Assembly (NCBI GenBank): GCA_027257055.1
Contig: JAPVLO010000019.1
Span: 12,419,001-12,483,000 of the forward strand
DNA length: 64,000 bases
From: Cephalopachus bancanus
Taxonomy: Eukaryota > Chordata > Mammalia > Primates > Tarsiidae
Direction: 5' to 3'
Position 1 is the stretch's first letter. Each line of letters starts with the position of its first letter. Both the position numbers and the translations under genes were made by a program. Positions 21,841 to 34,830 of the stretch are shown here, piece after piece. The notes under the pieces are model-generated. The model was given only the letters and a program-made list of their open reading frames with translations. It did no database searches and was not told the DNA's origin.

Positions 21841-22285
21841 TAAATTAATTTTTTTTGTTTTGTTTTAAAAATGTGGAGTTCAATTCAGGGTTAGGTATAC
21901 AAATGTTCTTTATGTGGGTACTCTTGTGGATGAGGTGTGTTTCCCCTCTCCCCCCGCAGTTTCCCACTACTGCCAATCCCTTTCTCATAGTATTATAATA
22001 ATTGTTCAAGGTTCGTTTATGAGTGAGAATATGTGGTAATCAGTTCTTTGTTGCTGTGATAGATCACTCAGAATTATAGACTAAGTTCATCCAAGTGCTG
22101 TGAAGTTCATAGTTTTGTCTTTCTTTATGTCTGTGTAATATTCTATCATGTATATGTACATTTTTTTTTAGTCCTCTTTCGATGGGCAGCATGGCTGATT
22201 CCATGTTTTCGCTATTGTGAATAATGCTGCAATAAACATGTGTGTGCAGGTATCTTTTTCATAGAGCACCCAAATCACTATGAAT
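21841..22285 (-). mobile_element. L1 3' end, antisense, 5'-truncated
   Basis: A T-rich tail, then 'gttcaattcagggttaggta', 'cccactactgccaatccctt', 'tatgagtgagaatatgtggt' and 'gcaataaacatgtgtgtgca'. A 14-bp target-site duplication with one mismatch (AAGTGATTATTTTT, 21827-21840; AAGTGATGATTTTT, 22286-22299) bounds it and gives a 445-bp insertion. Confidence 0.88.
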
Positions 22286-22621
22286 AAGTGATGATTTTTC
22301 ATAAATTGAAATATCTGTACAAAAAACAGAAATTGAAACTATATAAAAATTCCAAGACAAAAGAATAACAAATCATTTAGAATCGCCAACACTCACAGAT
22401 TAAAAATCACCTTTAATATTTGCAGATTATTATACTAAATATTTCTCTATTCATTTACATTGAACAAGAAAAGAGAAAGTAGAAGAATGATTTGAAAATG
22501 AAGTATTAATAGTATATGTGCTCTGAGTTAAATATCTATTAAATTTATTATTAGGAGAAGCGGCTGCAGCGCCGAGCGGAGGAGGCAGGAACCGAGTTCG
22601 AGCCGCAGCTGGGTGGGCACC

Positions 22622-23366
<745 letters not shown>

Positions 23367-24601
23367 AGCAGCCCAGGCCCACCCTGCCGCTGATCCTCCC
23401 TCTGACCCCGACTCCGCCTGAGGCCAGCCTGCCTGAAGATGACCTTTAACCTGAGGGCTGATCTTTAACTGGAAGGCTGCTTTCTCCTTTCGCCATTCCC
23501 TCCACGCTCCTGTGTGTTTTTCTCCAAACCGTCTCTGCCACTTCCCAGAGATTCCAGCTGGGCTAAGTGCTGAGCCCATTTGGGAACAACATTTAAGGGA
23601 ATGTGAGCACAATGCAAAATGTCTTTAAAAACATGTGATATACGCATTTTGTAATTAACCTTTTTGGTGTTTTGAAGCAACCGTTGGTAAAAACATTCCA
23701 AATAATTCCACAGCTCTGAAACAGTAAACTAATTCCTTTTTCTCTTTTGGAAGGTGACTTTTTTGTTTAATACACATTACCCTCTCCATGGAGAAGGGAA
23801 AAAAGTGTGGGCCTGCCTTTCTGAGAACCAAACAGAGCCCTGGAAAAGTCTCCACTATGGGAAACCTCATTGCTCTGTACAAAGTACTAGCCAAACCAGA
23901 AAGGTGATTCCAGGAGGAGTTAGCCAAAACAACAACAAAAATGTACTGTTCAGGTTTTCAGCTTTAAGGTGTCTTTGGACAACTTTTTTTTTATTTTTTA
24001 TTTTTTTCATTAGAAGTGACCAAATTAAGATGGTGAGACCTCTGAGACCAAATTTCTGACCTATGTCTACACCCTTCCCAACCACTCACAGAATGGATCA
24101 TGTGCCCCTTTTATTGAGGTGACCACTTAATTGCTCTCCTGCATTTTTGAAAGAAAATTATGATTTTTGCCACTGATTTAGCCATATGAAACTCATCTCA
24201 TTACCCTTTTTGGGGTCTGAAGCTGCTGTCTCTAAAAGTGCCATTTCATTGTGCTTTGTATCAGTCAGTGCTGGAGAAATATTGAATAGCTTATGTACGA
24301 AACGTTTTAAATTTTATATTATTTTAAAGCTTTGCTTCTTTGGGTTTAGGGTGCCCTGGCCACCCTGGCTGTGAGAGTCTGCAGTTGGTGGGCTGGCAGT
24401 GTGCTGATCTTTGAAGTTTCTTTCCCTACCCAGTCCCCACTTTTTGGTAAGGTTTCTATGAAGTCTGTTAGGTGTACATCCTGTAGCTTATTGACTTAAA
24501 ATTTACTTTCCTTTGGTGTGGTCTCTTTGGGGCCAATTGGGAGAAAGAGAAACCAATAGTGTACCTGTTTTGATACTGCATATTGATAAGTGTCTTTTTG
24601 A

Positions 24602-24607
24602 AATAAA
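24602..24607 (+). promoter_or_regulatory. Copied polyadenylation signal of the TPM3 retrocopy
   Basis: AATAAA about 20 bases before the A tail that starts near 24626, as expected for a retrocopied mRNA 3' end. Nothing suggests it is used here. Confidence 0.85.
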
Positions 24608-24644
24608 GAAACAGTCCCTCTCTCAGAAAAAAAAAGTATTATTA

Positions 24645-24902
24645 ATTCTATTTCACAAAAAAGAAACTGAAATAAATAGAAATATATCCTAATTTCCAGA
24701 TAAGTGTACTTAAACAACATGAGTTATTAGTTTCTTACTTCTGAGACTAATAATAGAGAAAAACAGTATGATTTTTAAACTACATACTGAATGGTCCTCT
24801 TCATAAATGATGAGGTAATTGGTATTGCTATGTGTTCTTTTCTTCTCTCCCACCATCCTATTATGTATATTGCATTAATCTGTTTTAGTGATTTAATAAT
24901 TT
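24645..24902. other. No recognised feature
   Basis: AT-rich spacer between the retropseudogene and an Alu monomer. Confidence 0.4.
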
Positions 24903-25035
24903 TATTTTAATTTTTATTCTTTGTAGTGACGAGGTCTCACTATGTTGATCAGGCTGGTCTCAAACTCCTGGGTTCAAGCAGTCCTCCCACCCAGCCTCCA
25001 AAAGTGCTGGGATTCCAAGCATGAACCACCAGATA
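24903..25035 (-). mobile_element. Alu-type monomer, antisense
   Basis: 'gtagtgacgaggtctcacta', 'tgttgatcaggctggtctca', 'aagtgctgggattccaagca' and 'tgaaccacca' match the complement of a single left arm. Diverged. Confidence 0.75.
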
Positions 25036-26007
25036 TTTTTAGTGTTTACATGCAGTTATGCAACCAAAAAATTTCAAATTGTTTTCTAATTCCATCTCAT
25101 GGTTCACCTCTTAATTCAAATCCTCACTCTGCCCTAGCTCAATTCCCTAGGAAGCCTTATATTATCACATTAATCTCTTCTTATCAGAAGAGAATATAAT
25201 ATAGTACTTAGTTGTTCTCTAGTTGCTTCATTTGTGCTCATTTAGATTTATAATTATTTTATAGAGCTATTGATGAAATGCTTTTGTTTTCTTTACAAAT
25301 TCTAGCACAGTAGAGGGTACAGAGTAAGTACTCAATAATCCCATACAAGTTATTTTTGTAAGATATATCTAAGCATTCAATAAAATATCTAACGTATCTA
25401 TCCCTTTCTCATTCCTGTAGATAGATAAAAAGTAAAATTAACATGAGTACCTTGCTCTTTACAAAAAATAATGTCACAATATGCTATATCATTCTAAGTA
25501 TCCACAAATCAGTTGTTAACATAGGCAATTCTTTTTTTGCACAGCCATGCAGTCATGAAACTGTAAGGCTGAAACCGTGCAAAACAATTTTAATCATCAG
25601 TGGCAAACATTGCAATTGTTCAGTCAAACAAAATTTTTGTCAAAATCTTAAAAATTCTTACTATCGTCTATAAATACATAGGAAAATGAAAAATATTAAA
25701 AGTAGCATGCATTTTTACATTCTAATTTAAAACATTAGAAAACATAATTTAAAATATTTTATTTGTTAAAAAAACGGAGTAATTTGAAAATTCTTGCTTC
25801 CTTTCTCATAGTATGACTTACTATATGGAGTAAGCATCTTTTCTATGCCTCAGTGAATTGTCATACTCTGCCCTAAGTTTGCATCCGCTTATTAACTATT
25901 ATTTGCACTTTCAGTGTTTAATATTTCAGGAAATATTTTTTATTTCCTTGAAAGTGAAGTTTTTGCCAGCATCAATTTCTCTAAGATAACTTTATCCTTT
26001 CCCCCCA
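25036..26007. other. Mostly unclassified; possible L2 3' end at 25290-25350
   Basis: 'attctagcacagtagagggt' followed by 'agagtaagtactcaataatc' resembles the end of L2 LINEs. The rest is AT-rich without recognisable features. Confidence 0.4.
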
Positions 26008-26020
26008 ATTTTTTTCTTTC

Positions 26021-26405
26021 TTTTTTTAAAATTATTTTTTGTTTCAAAGATGTGGGGTACAATTCAGGGTTAGGTATACAGACGTTGATTATGCAGGTAT
26101 CTTTGTTGATGAGGTGTGCCCCTCCCTCCCCTAGAAGTTTCCCTCAACTGCCAATTCCACCCCCCCCCACCCCCGGGCAGTTTCCCACTACTGCCAATCC
26201 CTTTCTTATGGTAGTACGATAACTGTTCAAGTTCTGCTTATGAATGAGAACATATGGTACTCTGTTCTTTGTTTCTGTGATAAATCACTGAGTATGATCA
26301 ACTCTAAATCCATCCAAGTTGCTGAGAATTCCATATGTTTGTCCTTCTTTATGTCTGCATAATATTCCATCGTGTATATGTACCACATTTTTTTTCCATA
26401 GCCAC
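26021..26405 (-). mobile_element. L1 3' end, antisense, 5'-truncated
   Basis: 'gatgtggggtacaattcagg', 'cccactactgccaatccctt', 'cataatattccatcgtgtat', 'atgtaccaca'. It includes the C-rich 3' UTR tract at 26158-26175 (G-rich in L1 sense). Possible imperfect target-site duplication ATTTTT(TT)CTTTC at 26008-26020 and 26406-26416. Confidence 0.85.
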
Positions 26406-28160
26406 ATTTTTCTTTCATGTATATAAAGTCACCTTCACCAAATTCTCTGGCTGTACTTCTAGAGTTTTTGAGACAGCAGCAGTGCAACATTCACATTATC
26501 AGTTACTTCTAAACTCCACTTGTGTCAAATTAGAATTGCACTTCCAATAGTGTCACTTTTTATTTCTTGGCTGCATTTTCATCCTTATTGGCCAATGCCC
26601 TTTTCTCATCACCTGTTTTTGTAAAATATGGCATGGGTTTATCACTGGGAGACAAGGTAGAAACATAATTACGCTCTTTGTTGTCTGTAGGTGAATTGAA
26701 TAAACAGATGCATGGTGATCAGTTACCCACAGGTTTTGATTGAAGTGATGTAACTGGCAGTTCATCATGATGGGTATCTATTATGTAGTGATTTGTGGAC
26801 TGAAGAGCTAGCAGTAAGATTGTACTTTGTGTGATTATTCATGGTTAATGTATAGTGAAACTGAAACTTGAAGCATATTGTTGGGAACTAGTGTTATTTA
26901 ATTTTAATGTGATAACTGAAATGTGTACATATCTGGACTATGCAAAAGCAAGGACTATTATTATTTGGTTTTAATATATTTTTAGACCAATCATTTTTTT
27001 CTACAGTTTTCCAAGATAAACATGATACTTTCCTTTTACTGATTTTCTAGAATTTATTATCTATTCCTTTCTAATTGAAGCTAATAGTACTGCAAATGTG
27101 TCTTTAGTTCTTTAAGTATGCCTGGATATTCAGCAATAACAATATATCCAGGTACTCTATTTATTTTCCTGATAACATAAGCCTTGCATTCAGCCAAGCA
27201 TCCAATCTGTAATCTTACGTGAAGAAGCAGGAATGCATATATTAAAAAGATTCAGTTTTTATGCTACTATGTGCTGGTCATTTTCCCTTCTTTGACAGAT
27301 AATAAATACTATTTGTTCTTTCTTTATTGCCTATTACATTTAAGGAGTTTTTTTCCCACTTGATTGTTTGTTTCGTTTTATTGTTGTGTTTTAATGCTCT
27401 TAGTTTTTTACATCTTTCTTCCTTCAATAACCTGACCTAATTTCTACTACTTTGATTTTTCCAGTTAACCTGAAAATATTGACTTTAAACATATCTTGCT
27501 CTTGTTTTTCAAAGCTTCTGAGTATCTTTAGAACAAAATGATTTGCCTTACAATTTATCTCCTTCTTTTCAAATGTTCATGAGTGTTCGTATTAAAATGT
27601 AAAAACCTAAGTATGTTTGATCTCAATCAGTTTTTATTTTCTACCATTCATTTTGACACTGGCCAGAGTTAGTCTCAAAAGTTATTTGGTGAGCTGACAA
27701 GAATAATTCATTTATCCCCTTATTTTATTTAAAAGTCTACTTTCTTCCAGTAGGTTTATAACTATTTGCTGAAATGCCAAACAGTTAAAGAAAATGTTAA
27801 TACACAAGAAATCATCAGATCTCATTTTAACTTCTCAATCTTTCTTCTGAGCGTTTAAATTACAAGTACCTTGCCATGCCATCTAATCTGTTACTCCAAT
27901 ATCAGCACAGCTTTCTTCATAAGCGAAAGCATCAGTTTCCCTAAGTAAATTCTATCTCCCTATATTTGTATATGAAACATACAAGTTATCTTGTTATTTT
28001 TTTCTCAATTCTATCTCCCATGTTAGATGTTTTCAAAAATCACTTCATTTTGACACCACATCTTAAAATTTCAAAGCAAACTACACCTAATTTATTATCT
28101 AGTCTTAGTTTATTGTTTTCATTACTAGAAAGTCAATGTGCTGACAAAAATGTTTTCTAC
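26406..28160. other. Repeat-poor AT-rich stretch
   Basis: About 1.75 kb without a recognised element or domain-bearing frame. A 9-bp inverted repeat ('cctggatat' / 'atatccagg', 27121-27152) is the only local structure I noticed. Confidence 0.45.
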
Positions 28161-28164
28161 TGAA

Positions 28165-28330
28165 AAGAAGAGTGGCAGCATGGAGTTGTTGAAAACACAC
28201 TTATCTGAAATTCAGGTGTTCTGAATTCTACTCCTAACTCTAATCTAAGAGTGTGGCCTCTAGAAAATCAATTTTTCTAAGCATCACTTTCATTATTTAT
28301 AAAATGATGCACATTTGGAAAGGGAAAGAA
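28165..28330 (+). mobile_element. MIR SINE fragment
   Basis: MIR order is kept: 'agtggcagcatggagttgtt', 'aaattcaggtgttctgaatt', 'actcctaactctaatctaag', 'tgtggcctctagaaaatcaa', 'cattatttataaaatgatgc'. Confidence 0.75.
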
Positions 28331-28467
28331 GCTTTAAAGTCGGTACTATCTACATTTCTTTGACTGGGTCCCATCCCCTTTGAAATTTCCTTTTCCTGAA
28401 TCACTTAAAATTCTTATTCAGTATCTACTTTTAATATGTGCATTTATCTCTAAAATGCTTTTGTCAC
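28331..28467. other. Short unclassified spacer
   Basis: No recognisable element between MIR and the MLT1 LTR. Confidence 0.35.
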
Positions 28468-28828
28468 CATGATAGTGAAATAGACTGAATGTTTGTGTCC
28501 CTCAACAATTCATATACTGAAGCCCAAATCCCCAAGGTGATGGTATTTGGAGGTAAGGCCTCTGAGAAGTAATTAGTTTTAGATGAGGTCATGAGGGTAG
28601 AGCCACCATGATGAGATACATGTTCTTCTAAGAGACCAGAACTCTCTTTCTCCTTTATATGAGGACGCAGCAAGAAGGCTGCCTTCTACCACCCAGGAAG
28701 AGAACCGTTACCAGACATGAAATCTGATGACCTTGTTTTTGAGCTATGAGAAATAATTGTTTGCTGTTCAAGCCACTCAGTCTATGGTATTTTGTTACAG
28801 CAACCCCTAGTATCTCAACTAGAACTGA
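28468..28828 (+). mobile_element. MLT1-type MaLR LTR
   Basis: Clear MLT1 landmarks: 'tagactgaatgtttgtgtcc', 'attcatatactgaagcccaa', 'ggtgatggtatttggaggta', 'gaggacgcagcaagaaggct', 'aagccactcagtctatggta', 'ttttgttacagcaaccccta'. Near full length for a solo LTR. No internal sequence follows. Confidence 0.85.
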
Positions 28829-29158
28829 GTAAGTATGCTGACTTTGAGACCTCCCCAATAACCTCAATTATTTTTAAAGAATCTTAGTTATTCAAAATAT
28901 AGTGTTTCACAATCCATTCTATTCTCAAAGTATTCAGTTATATAAGGTAGTAAAGATTAGTTCTGATATAACTGGAAAATCATACATAGGGAAGTTTTGT
29001 GATTCTGTGGGTGTTAAAATAGTAATAAAAAAAAATGCTTTGTCTCCTTTTGCATTATTTTTCTAGGACATTGTATCAGTGAAGCTTTAACCAGAAAGTT
29101 AGAATCCTCAACAAGTATTTACCACACAAGGAATTTATTAGAGTTGGGTTTTTTGTTT

Positions 29159-29162
<4 letters not shown>
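28829..29162. other. No recognised feature
   Basis: Between an MLT1 LTR and a TG microsatellite. Confidence 0.35.

Positions 29163-29197
<35 letters not shown>
29163..29197. repeat. (TG)n microsatellite
   Basis: About 17 uninterrupted TG units in a T-rich context. Confidence 0.97.
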
Positions 29198-29202
<5 letters not shown>

Positions 29203-30280
29203 TTACATGGACAGTAGAAGGACTAGAAGAGCAAACAGGTAATGGTGATTAATCCTAAACATCAGGACCAATATGAAGTCACTGCACCCTTAGGCAGGAG
29301 AGACAAAGAGAAAAGTCACTGTTAACCAGAATACAGGAGACAGAATCATATGTCCAAACCACACTGCAGTGGGGAGCTGAAGCCACAGAAAACTCAGGGT
29401 TCCTACTAGAAAGCTGCTCAGGGTGGATTATAAAGAGAAATGTCCTAGCTCTCTCCTCTTCTGCTTCCCCACTACTACCACCAGCATAGGTGGGACCTGC
29501 AGTTTTCCAACAGTGCCTCCCATTGGTTGCACCCAGCTGGAGGCCTGCCAACACTGAGGCCTGGGAAATGCAGCGTGCAGAGATCAGTTCTGCAGGGAAG
29601 AATAAAAGGGGTGCTCAGGGATTCCAGACCCAGCACAGCCACAAAGATAGGTGGGTATGTGGGTTTCTTTCTCCTATAAAATGGGATAAATTTGTTCTGA
29701 GAGAGGTGCTGTTTTTTGTTGTTGTTGCTGCTTGTTTTGTTTTTAACATGTGATAAACAAATCACTCCCTTCTACAATAAAGGTTGCCCTCAAAAACAAT
29801 GCATTGTTGTATATTATTTAGCAAAATAAAAGAAAGGTAATAAGACAATCTGCTAGGGGAGATATTTTCCTTATGATTTTATTAGCTAGATTTGTGTTAC
29901 AAATCAGAATAAGTTCCAAATCTATCCAAACACCTACCTACCTAAGGCATGACTGAGAGAGATTAAGGTACAGATCTGTTGTGTAATCACTGAATTTTTC
30001 TCTCTCTACTTACACACACTATGACAAATATGGCTAATTGCTTTGGCAAGTGATTCCCTAACCTTTCTGTGCTGTACTTCCTTTCCTGCTGATTCAAAAG
30101 TCAGAGACTGGGGAAACTAGAGCTATGCACCATCTGTAAACTTTGCACATGTTTTAGCCACTACCCTTCAACCCAGATATCAGCTGAAGAACAAGCCAAA
30201 CATGAATTCCTCATGTTTTATCACGACAAATAAATTAATAGCTAACATTTAATGATGACATTTTGTATGCTAAACTCTCT
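29198..30280. other. Unclassified; possibly an old LTR-like repeat at 29200-29700
   Basis: GC content is higher than nearby at 29440-29650, with 'ccactactaccaccagcata', 'cacccagctggaggcctgcc' and 'cctgggaaatgcagcgtgca'. This composition is common in old mammalian repeats, but I cannot name one. The rest is unremarkable. Confidence 0.35.
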
Positions 30281-30284
30281 CTTA

Positions 30285-30420
30285 AACCATTTGTTGAGTA
30301 CTTACCACATGGCAGTCTTTTTGGCCACTGTCTTGGAGTTAACCAGGCTATAGATATGGGCAGGGGGCTGTGGAACAGAGAGGAATCTCAGTCCTATGTG
30401 TATACGGTGATGATATGAAG
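30285..30420 (-). mobile_element. Possible L2 LINE fragment
   Basis: 'ccatttgttgagtacttacc', 'acatggcagtctttttggcc' and 'tcttggagttaaccaggcta' resemble the antisense L2 3' end (the 'ttgagcacctactatgtgcc' type string). Weak. Confidence 0.35.
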
Positions 30421-30645
30421 GGCCATAGGAGTTAGCACCCATTCAAGGAGCCCACTCTCTAAAGACTTCCTTGACTCACCATCTCACATATCAGTAATAT
30501 CAATGTGGTATTTACATTAGCCTCTTGGTATTAATATTATTTCCATTACCTTATTTAAAGAGCTTATGTGCAATACGGGTTTGTCTATACTGTTCGAGGA
30601 GGAAAGATTAAAGTCAGTGAGAGGAAAGTTACAAGCATCCTAATT
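30421..30645. other. No recognised feature
   Basis: Spacer before an Alu. Confidence 0.3.
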
Positions 30646-30657
30646 TGTTTTCATCTT

Positions 30658-30948
30658 TTTTTTTTTTGAATTTGAGTCTCACTCTGTCATCCGGGCCAGA
30701 ATGCAGTGGCATGCTCATGGCCACGGCAGCCTTGACTTCCTGAGCTCAGGTGACCCTTCTGTGTCAGCCTTCCAAGTAGCTGGAACCACAGGCATGCACC
30801 ACTATGCCCAGCTAGCTTTTTGATTTATTGTAGAATCAAGTTCTCACCAAGTTGCCCAAACTGGTCTCAAATCCCTGGGCTCGTGCAATACTCTCACCTC
30901 CGCCTTTCAAAGTGCTGAGATTATAGGGGTGAGCCACCAGGTCCAGCC
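30658..30948 (-). mobile_element. Alu SINE, full length, antisense, older
   Basis: A T tail, then 'gaatttgagtctcactctgt', to 'gtgagccaccaggtccagcc'. Perfect 12-bp target-site duplication TGTTTTCATCTT at 30646-30657 and 30949-30960. Many CpG sites have decayed. Confidence 0.93.
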
Positions 30949-31264
30949 TGTTTTCATCTTAAAGATTGAATATTCTAACTTTTAAGAGCTGCCTCAATAC
31001 TTGAGGTGGTGAGAGACCTGTTTCTGGAAGTATTCAAATACTGGATGGCAAGGTAGGTTTGACTCGGTGACCTCTCTGATGATTTCAGACACAAATTATA
31101 TATATTTTTTAAATGTATCACTTAACAATATTCATGTGAGATTTTATCCTTGACATATGCAAAGCATGCACAAATACATAAATTAAGGAGTTGATTATCT
31201 AGTGATGATGCTGTTTTCACCAAGTCTTATATTACGTTAAAAAAAGACAAAACTGATAATAGAG

Positions 31265-31475
31265 TCTACCATTTATTAAAACCTCTACTGTATTTCATGT
31301 AAAGTACTAGGTAATGTAATACTTAATTCTCACAAAAAATCCCGCAAAGTAGATGCTATTAAAAGAATAAGAATTAGAGTAGTTAAGAACTTATCCAAAG
31401 TCACACAGTGAATGAATGAGCTAAAAATTCTACTCCAGCATGTTTCCAGAGTCTGTGTCATTTGACTACATTATA
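31265..31475 (+). mobile_element. MIR SINE
   Basis: 'taccatttattaaaacctct', 'aagtactaggtaatgtaata', 'aagtagatgctattaaaaga', 'acttatccaaagtcacacag', 'ccagagtctgtgtcatttga'. Good MIR order. Confidence 0.78.
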
Positions 31476-31689
31476 TGGGTCTCGCTTTTAGACATCAACG
31501 TAATAAAATGAATCACCAGATAATGAATGCTTGGTATTGAAGCAGCACTAGCACAGTGCAGTAAAATACACAAATAAATATAAAACATAGTTCTTGCATT
31601 CAGAGATTAAGATATCCAGTTAGAAAAAGAAGACCAGTACTATAGATTGAAAGGCTAACTTCGCTTCATCAATAACGGTGCCTGATCTC

Positions 31690-31820
31690 AAACCAGCTGA
31701 AGTGGGAACCAAAGTAAGGCCCAAACTTTACCTGTACAATGATCATTTATATACTTAACCCTGAATTATACCCCAAATCTTTAAAATAAAAATTTTAAAA
31801 ATTAAAAAATAAAAAGAAAT
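31690..31820 (+). mobile_element. L1 3' tail, severely 5'-truncated
   Basis: 'atatacttaaccctgaatta', 'taccccaaatctttaaaata' and an A-rich tail with AAAAATTTTAAAAATT. Young-type L1 terminus in sense orientation. The left limit is uncertain. Confidence 0.78.
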
Positions 31821-32039
31821 GCTAACCTAATCAAGATCTTAAAAAATGAGTACAACAAATAAAACACATCAATTTTACATCTAGAACATAAAATACATAA
31901 TTTTGCTTCTTAATCCTCTACTTTTGATTGGAAATTAAAATATAAGAGCATCTAAATACCACCCTTTTTCATGGCTGAAGCACTATACTGATGGTTTTCA
32001 CTAAAAGGTAAATAAATATGCTATAACCTCTTCAGTGAC
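31821..32039. other. No recognised feature
   Basis: AT-rich spacer. Confidence 0.3.
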
Positions 32040-34480
32040 ATGTGCATATACAATTTCCCTTTTGATTTACAAGGCCTGCTGCTATTTGCACAACATGGTA
32101 TTATTTGCTCTTCCATCTCTTAGACTGACAGCATGCTTGAAAACTTTGTTCAAGAATAACCCCTCCATACCAGCCTGCTGCTACACCAGCTGTTCTGTTG
32201 TCTGCTGCTGCTGTTGGCCTCACAGCCTCAACTAGGCTATACTGTTTCAAGTGGTCTTTCAGTTGTCATATGTAGTCAATGAAAGTTGGGTCTGAATTCC
32301 TTCATAGTATACACTTGTCTAAATGGTGTACATGACATGGAGCAATGCTTTTTTCTAGCAGGTAAAATCAGGTAAAAATTTCACTGATATGCCAGGCCCC
32401 TAAATCTCCATAGGGCTTATCTCTCATCTTCTTACCAAGGTTTCCAGCACACTAGCTCCCTTTACACATCCTATCCAATTATCATTATGTTATAGAGGGA
32501 ATGGATTGATGTGATATCATGCAGAATGTCCAAACAGAACAGATCTCTTGGGACTATATTATGACAAAGGGTGAGAGAGAAAATGTAGCCCTGCAGCAAA
32601 AAATTAGAAATAGACTGTCGTCCTTTCTGTGTGGCTTCAAATTCTTTCTGTTCCTCTGTTGTGACAGGAATAGAAAGAACTAATTCACCAAATCTAGAGA
32701 TGTATATTATATATCAGAGGTTATTTTAAACTTTGCTAGCAAAAACAGAGAATACATGGCATAGCAGATACTTTTGGGGAGTTGGCTTGGTTGAGTTGGT
32801 GGTAGTCATTTTCCTGGACCCTTTTAGTATTTACGTGAGCACCAAACCGGTCAATTAAATGGAAGTGCAATAGAAACCACCACCTTGGATTCTCTAGATA
32901 TTAAAGAGTGGCATTCATTTTTGTCAGTCCTTTAGGATAAAATGCTTGTTTTGATTTCTGTCTTGACTGGAATGTGGGATGGGCAGTGTCAAAGGTTTCC
33001 ACTTAGCCTTCCCAATTGTGATAGATCTTACTTGAGAAAGAAACCCATGTTGGTGTTTTGAAAACTACCAATTAATTATATTCTGAGTATATATTCAAGA
33101 ACCATGGAAATGGCCTTTGGGTGAGTTCACAGAGCCAATGGACCCACTAAGCCTGGGCCTAAAGCAGGACTTTACTTATTACCTGATGATGCTTTTGGTT
33201 TCCAGGTATTAGTGACAACTCAGATTCTGTGTCTAGCAGTCCTTACTATGTTTGTGTAGTTCCCTTCCCCTAGCACACAATTCTATGCAAAAAAATACCT
33301 ATAGATTTCTTTGGGGTAGGATGGAATCCTTTACTAAGTATACTTGCTATAATCTTGCCAAGTCATTCTTCCAGGGGAAGTGGGCTCTTCTTTAGTCAGT
33401 GAGCTCTGGGTCCAAAAGCTGGGAAAAGTATAGAAATTTGGAAAAAGATCATAACTTTATGTTGGAGACTTATGAACATCTACTGTTAGTTTCTTTTGAT
33501 AGTACAACTTGAGTAACCTTATTTACATCTCATTTATTTTGCCCCTGTTCTGTTTAAATTTTCAGGTCCTTGGCAACATCTTCTACCTTGCCCTTGATAT
33601 GAAAATTGCATCCATGTTATTTCTGACAGTTAATCCTAGCAAGTACCTGTCGTTCAAGAATCCTACCATTCTTATTGCTGCTAGTGAGTCTAGTTCTCTA
33701 ATAGCCTCTTTTATTGTCAGCTTGTCCTGTAGAAGAGAGCCAATACCACTAGTATTGGTGTTGTTGGTATCTCTCTCAGCATCACATTTTTTTGGAGCCT
33801 TGGTAAATGGAGGGCCCTCTGGATCTTCCCATGGCACAAAATCATCTGGTACATTTTTTCTAGCCTTATATAGCAAATACACTCCAGCATATTCACTTCT
33901 CTGTGCCCTTAAACACATGTTCTGCTCTGCTAAAGCAATATCTGGCACTTCAATCTCATTTAGTCTAGGCCATTGTTAATTCCATACTTCTAGGAGTCAT
34001 CCTAATGGTGAATTTGCACTTTCTCCTAGGGCCCTTGCCAGAGTGTTAAATTCAATATCCTAACAGAGTGACATCAATTAGAAAGCTTCCCTTATCCAAC
34101 CTTATACACTGACCCACTCGATCAAATATCCTCAGAGTTCAGTCCCATGTATACTTTCCTGGCTTCTGCTGGGACATTCCAGCAATGTCTTATTTTGGGG
34201 ATGGAGTTGTTTTTCTACCTTATCAGGCATTTCCAGCTGGGTTATTTTATGACTTAATCCTATATACAGCCCCATTGGTTAAGTAAAGAATAGGAACAGA
34301 TCTTGAGAAAGGTACATGCTGTCTTGGCTGGAAGAAGCATCTTCATTATCTCTAAGCAATGGGAAGTGGGTCATTTCAGTAGGTAGAGTTGGGTCAACTT
34401 AGCACTGTCCTTGTACTTACTATATACCCCATATTTCTCAAACTCAAGATACACTACACTAGCTAATTCGTTCTCTTTTA
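32040..34480 (-). mobile_element. Candidate ERV-L-like retroviral internal sequence, broken
   Basis: About 2.4 kb of moderate GC that resembles ERV-L/MaLR internal sequence read in antisense: 'gggatgggcagtgtcaaagg', 'aagaaacccatgttggtgtt', 'tcacagagccaatggaccca', 'gcctgggcctaaagcaggac', 'catttccagctgggttattt'. On the minus strand a 121-codon open frame (33583-33948) is the longest readable piece. I see no intact retroviral domain, no primer-binding site and no paired LTRs, and the rest is full of stops. Family and gene assignment are tentative. Confidence 0.45.
33583..33948 (-). pseudogene. Open-frame remnant in the ERV-like block
   Basis: A 121-codon frame on the minus strand with balanced, non-AT-driven composition: charged and proline residues, 'VPWEDPEGPPFTKAPKK' in the middle, and a helical-looking leucine/alanine stretch after it. 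The frame extends a few codons upstream of the ATG. It looks like true former coding sequence, and retroviral origin is inferred only from context. I do not recognise the protein. Confidence 0.4.
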
Positions 34481-34539
34481 TTGGGATGCCATGCCAGAAT
34501 AAGAAGAAGCTGATAGTATAAATCTAGAAAGAATAAAAG

Positions 34540-34830
34540 GTAAATTTGCTCATTCATTCAACAAATCTTTATTGATTACTTACTATGTCCTTGATCCTGT
34601 TTTAGACACTAGGAATACATCAATGAACAAAACAGAAAAATATTTCTGTACCAAAGAAGATGGGGGCGGCAGATAATGAAAAAGAAACATAACCAATGAG
34701 TAAATGATATAATATGTACAATGTGGTAAGTGCTATTAGAAGAAATTGAGCAGAGTATGATGGTAGTAGTTACAAATTAGTGGAGTATTCATGGTAAACA
34801 TCTCTGAGAAGTTTAAGTTTGAGCAGAGAC
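34540..34830 (-). mobile_element. L2-like LINE relic
   Basis: 'attcattcaacaaatcttta', 'ttgattacttactatgtcct', 'tagacactaggaatacatca', 'atgaacaaaacagaaaaata', 'ggtaagtgctattagaagaa' and 'ttgagcagagacttgatggt' follow, in order, the antisense L2 3' region. The downstream limit is uncertain. Confidence 0.6.

Noticed and set aside
27121..27152. 9-bp inverted repeat 'cctggatat / atatccagg'
   Set aside because: Short stem in AT-rich sequence. Expected by chance at this length scale, and no target-site duplication suggests a mobile element.
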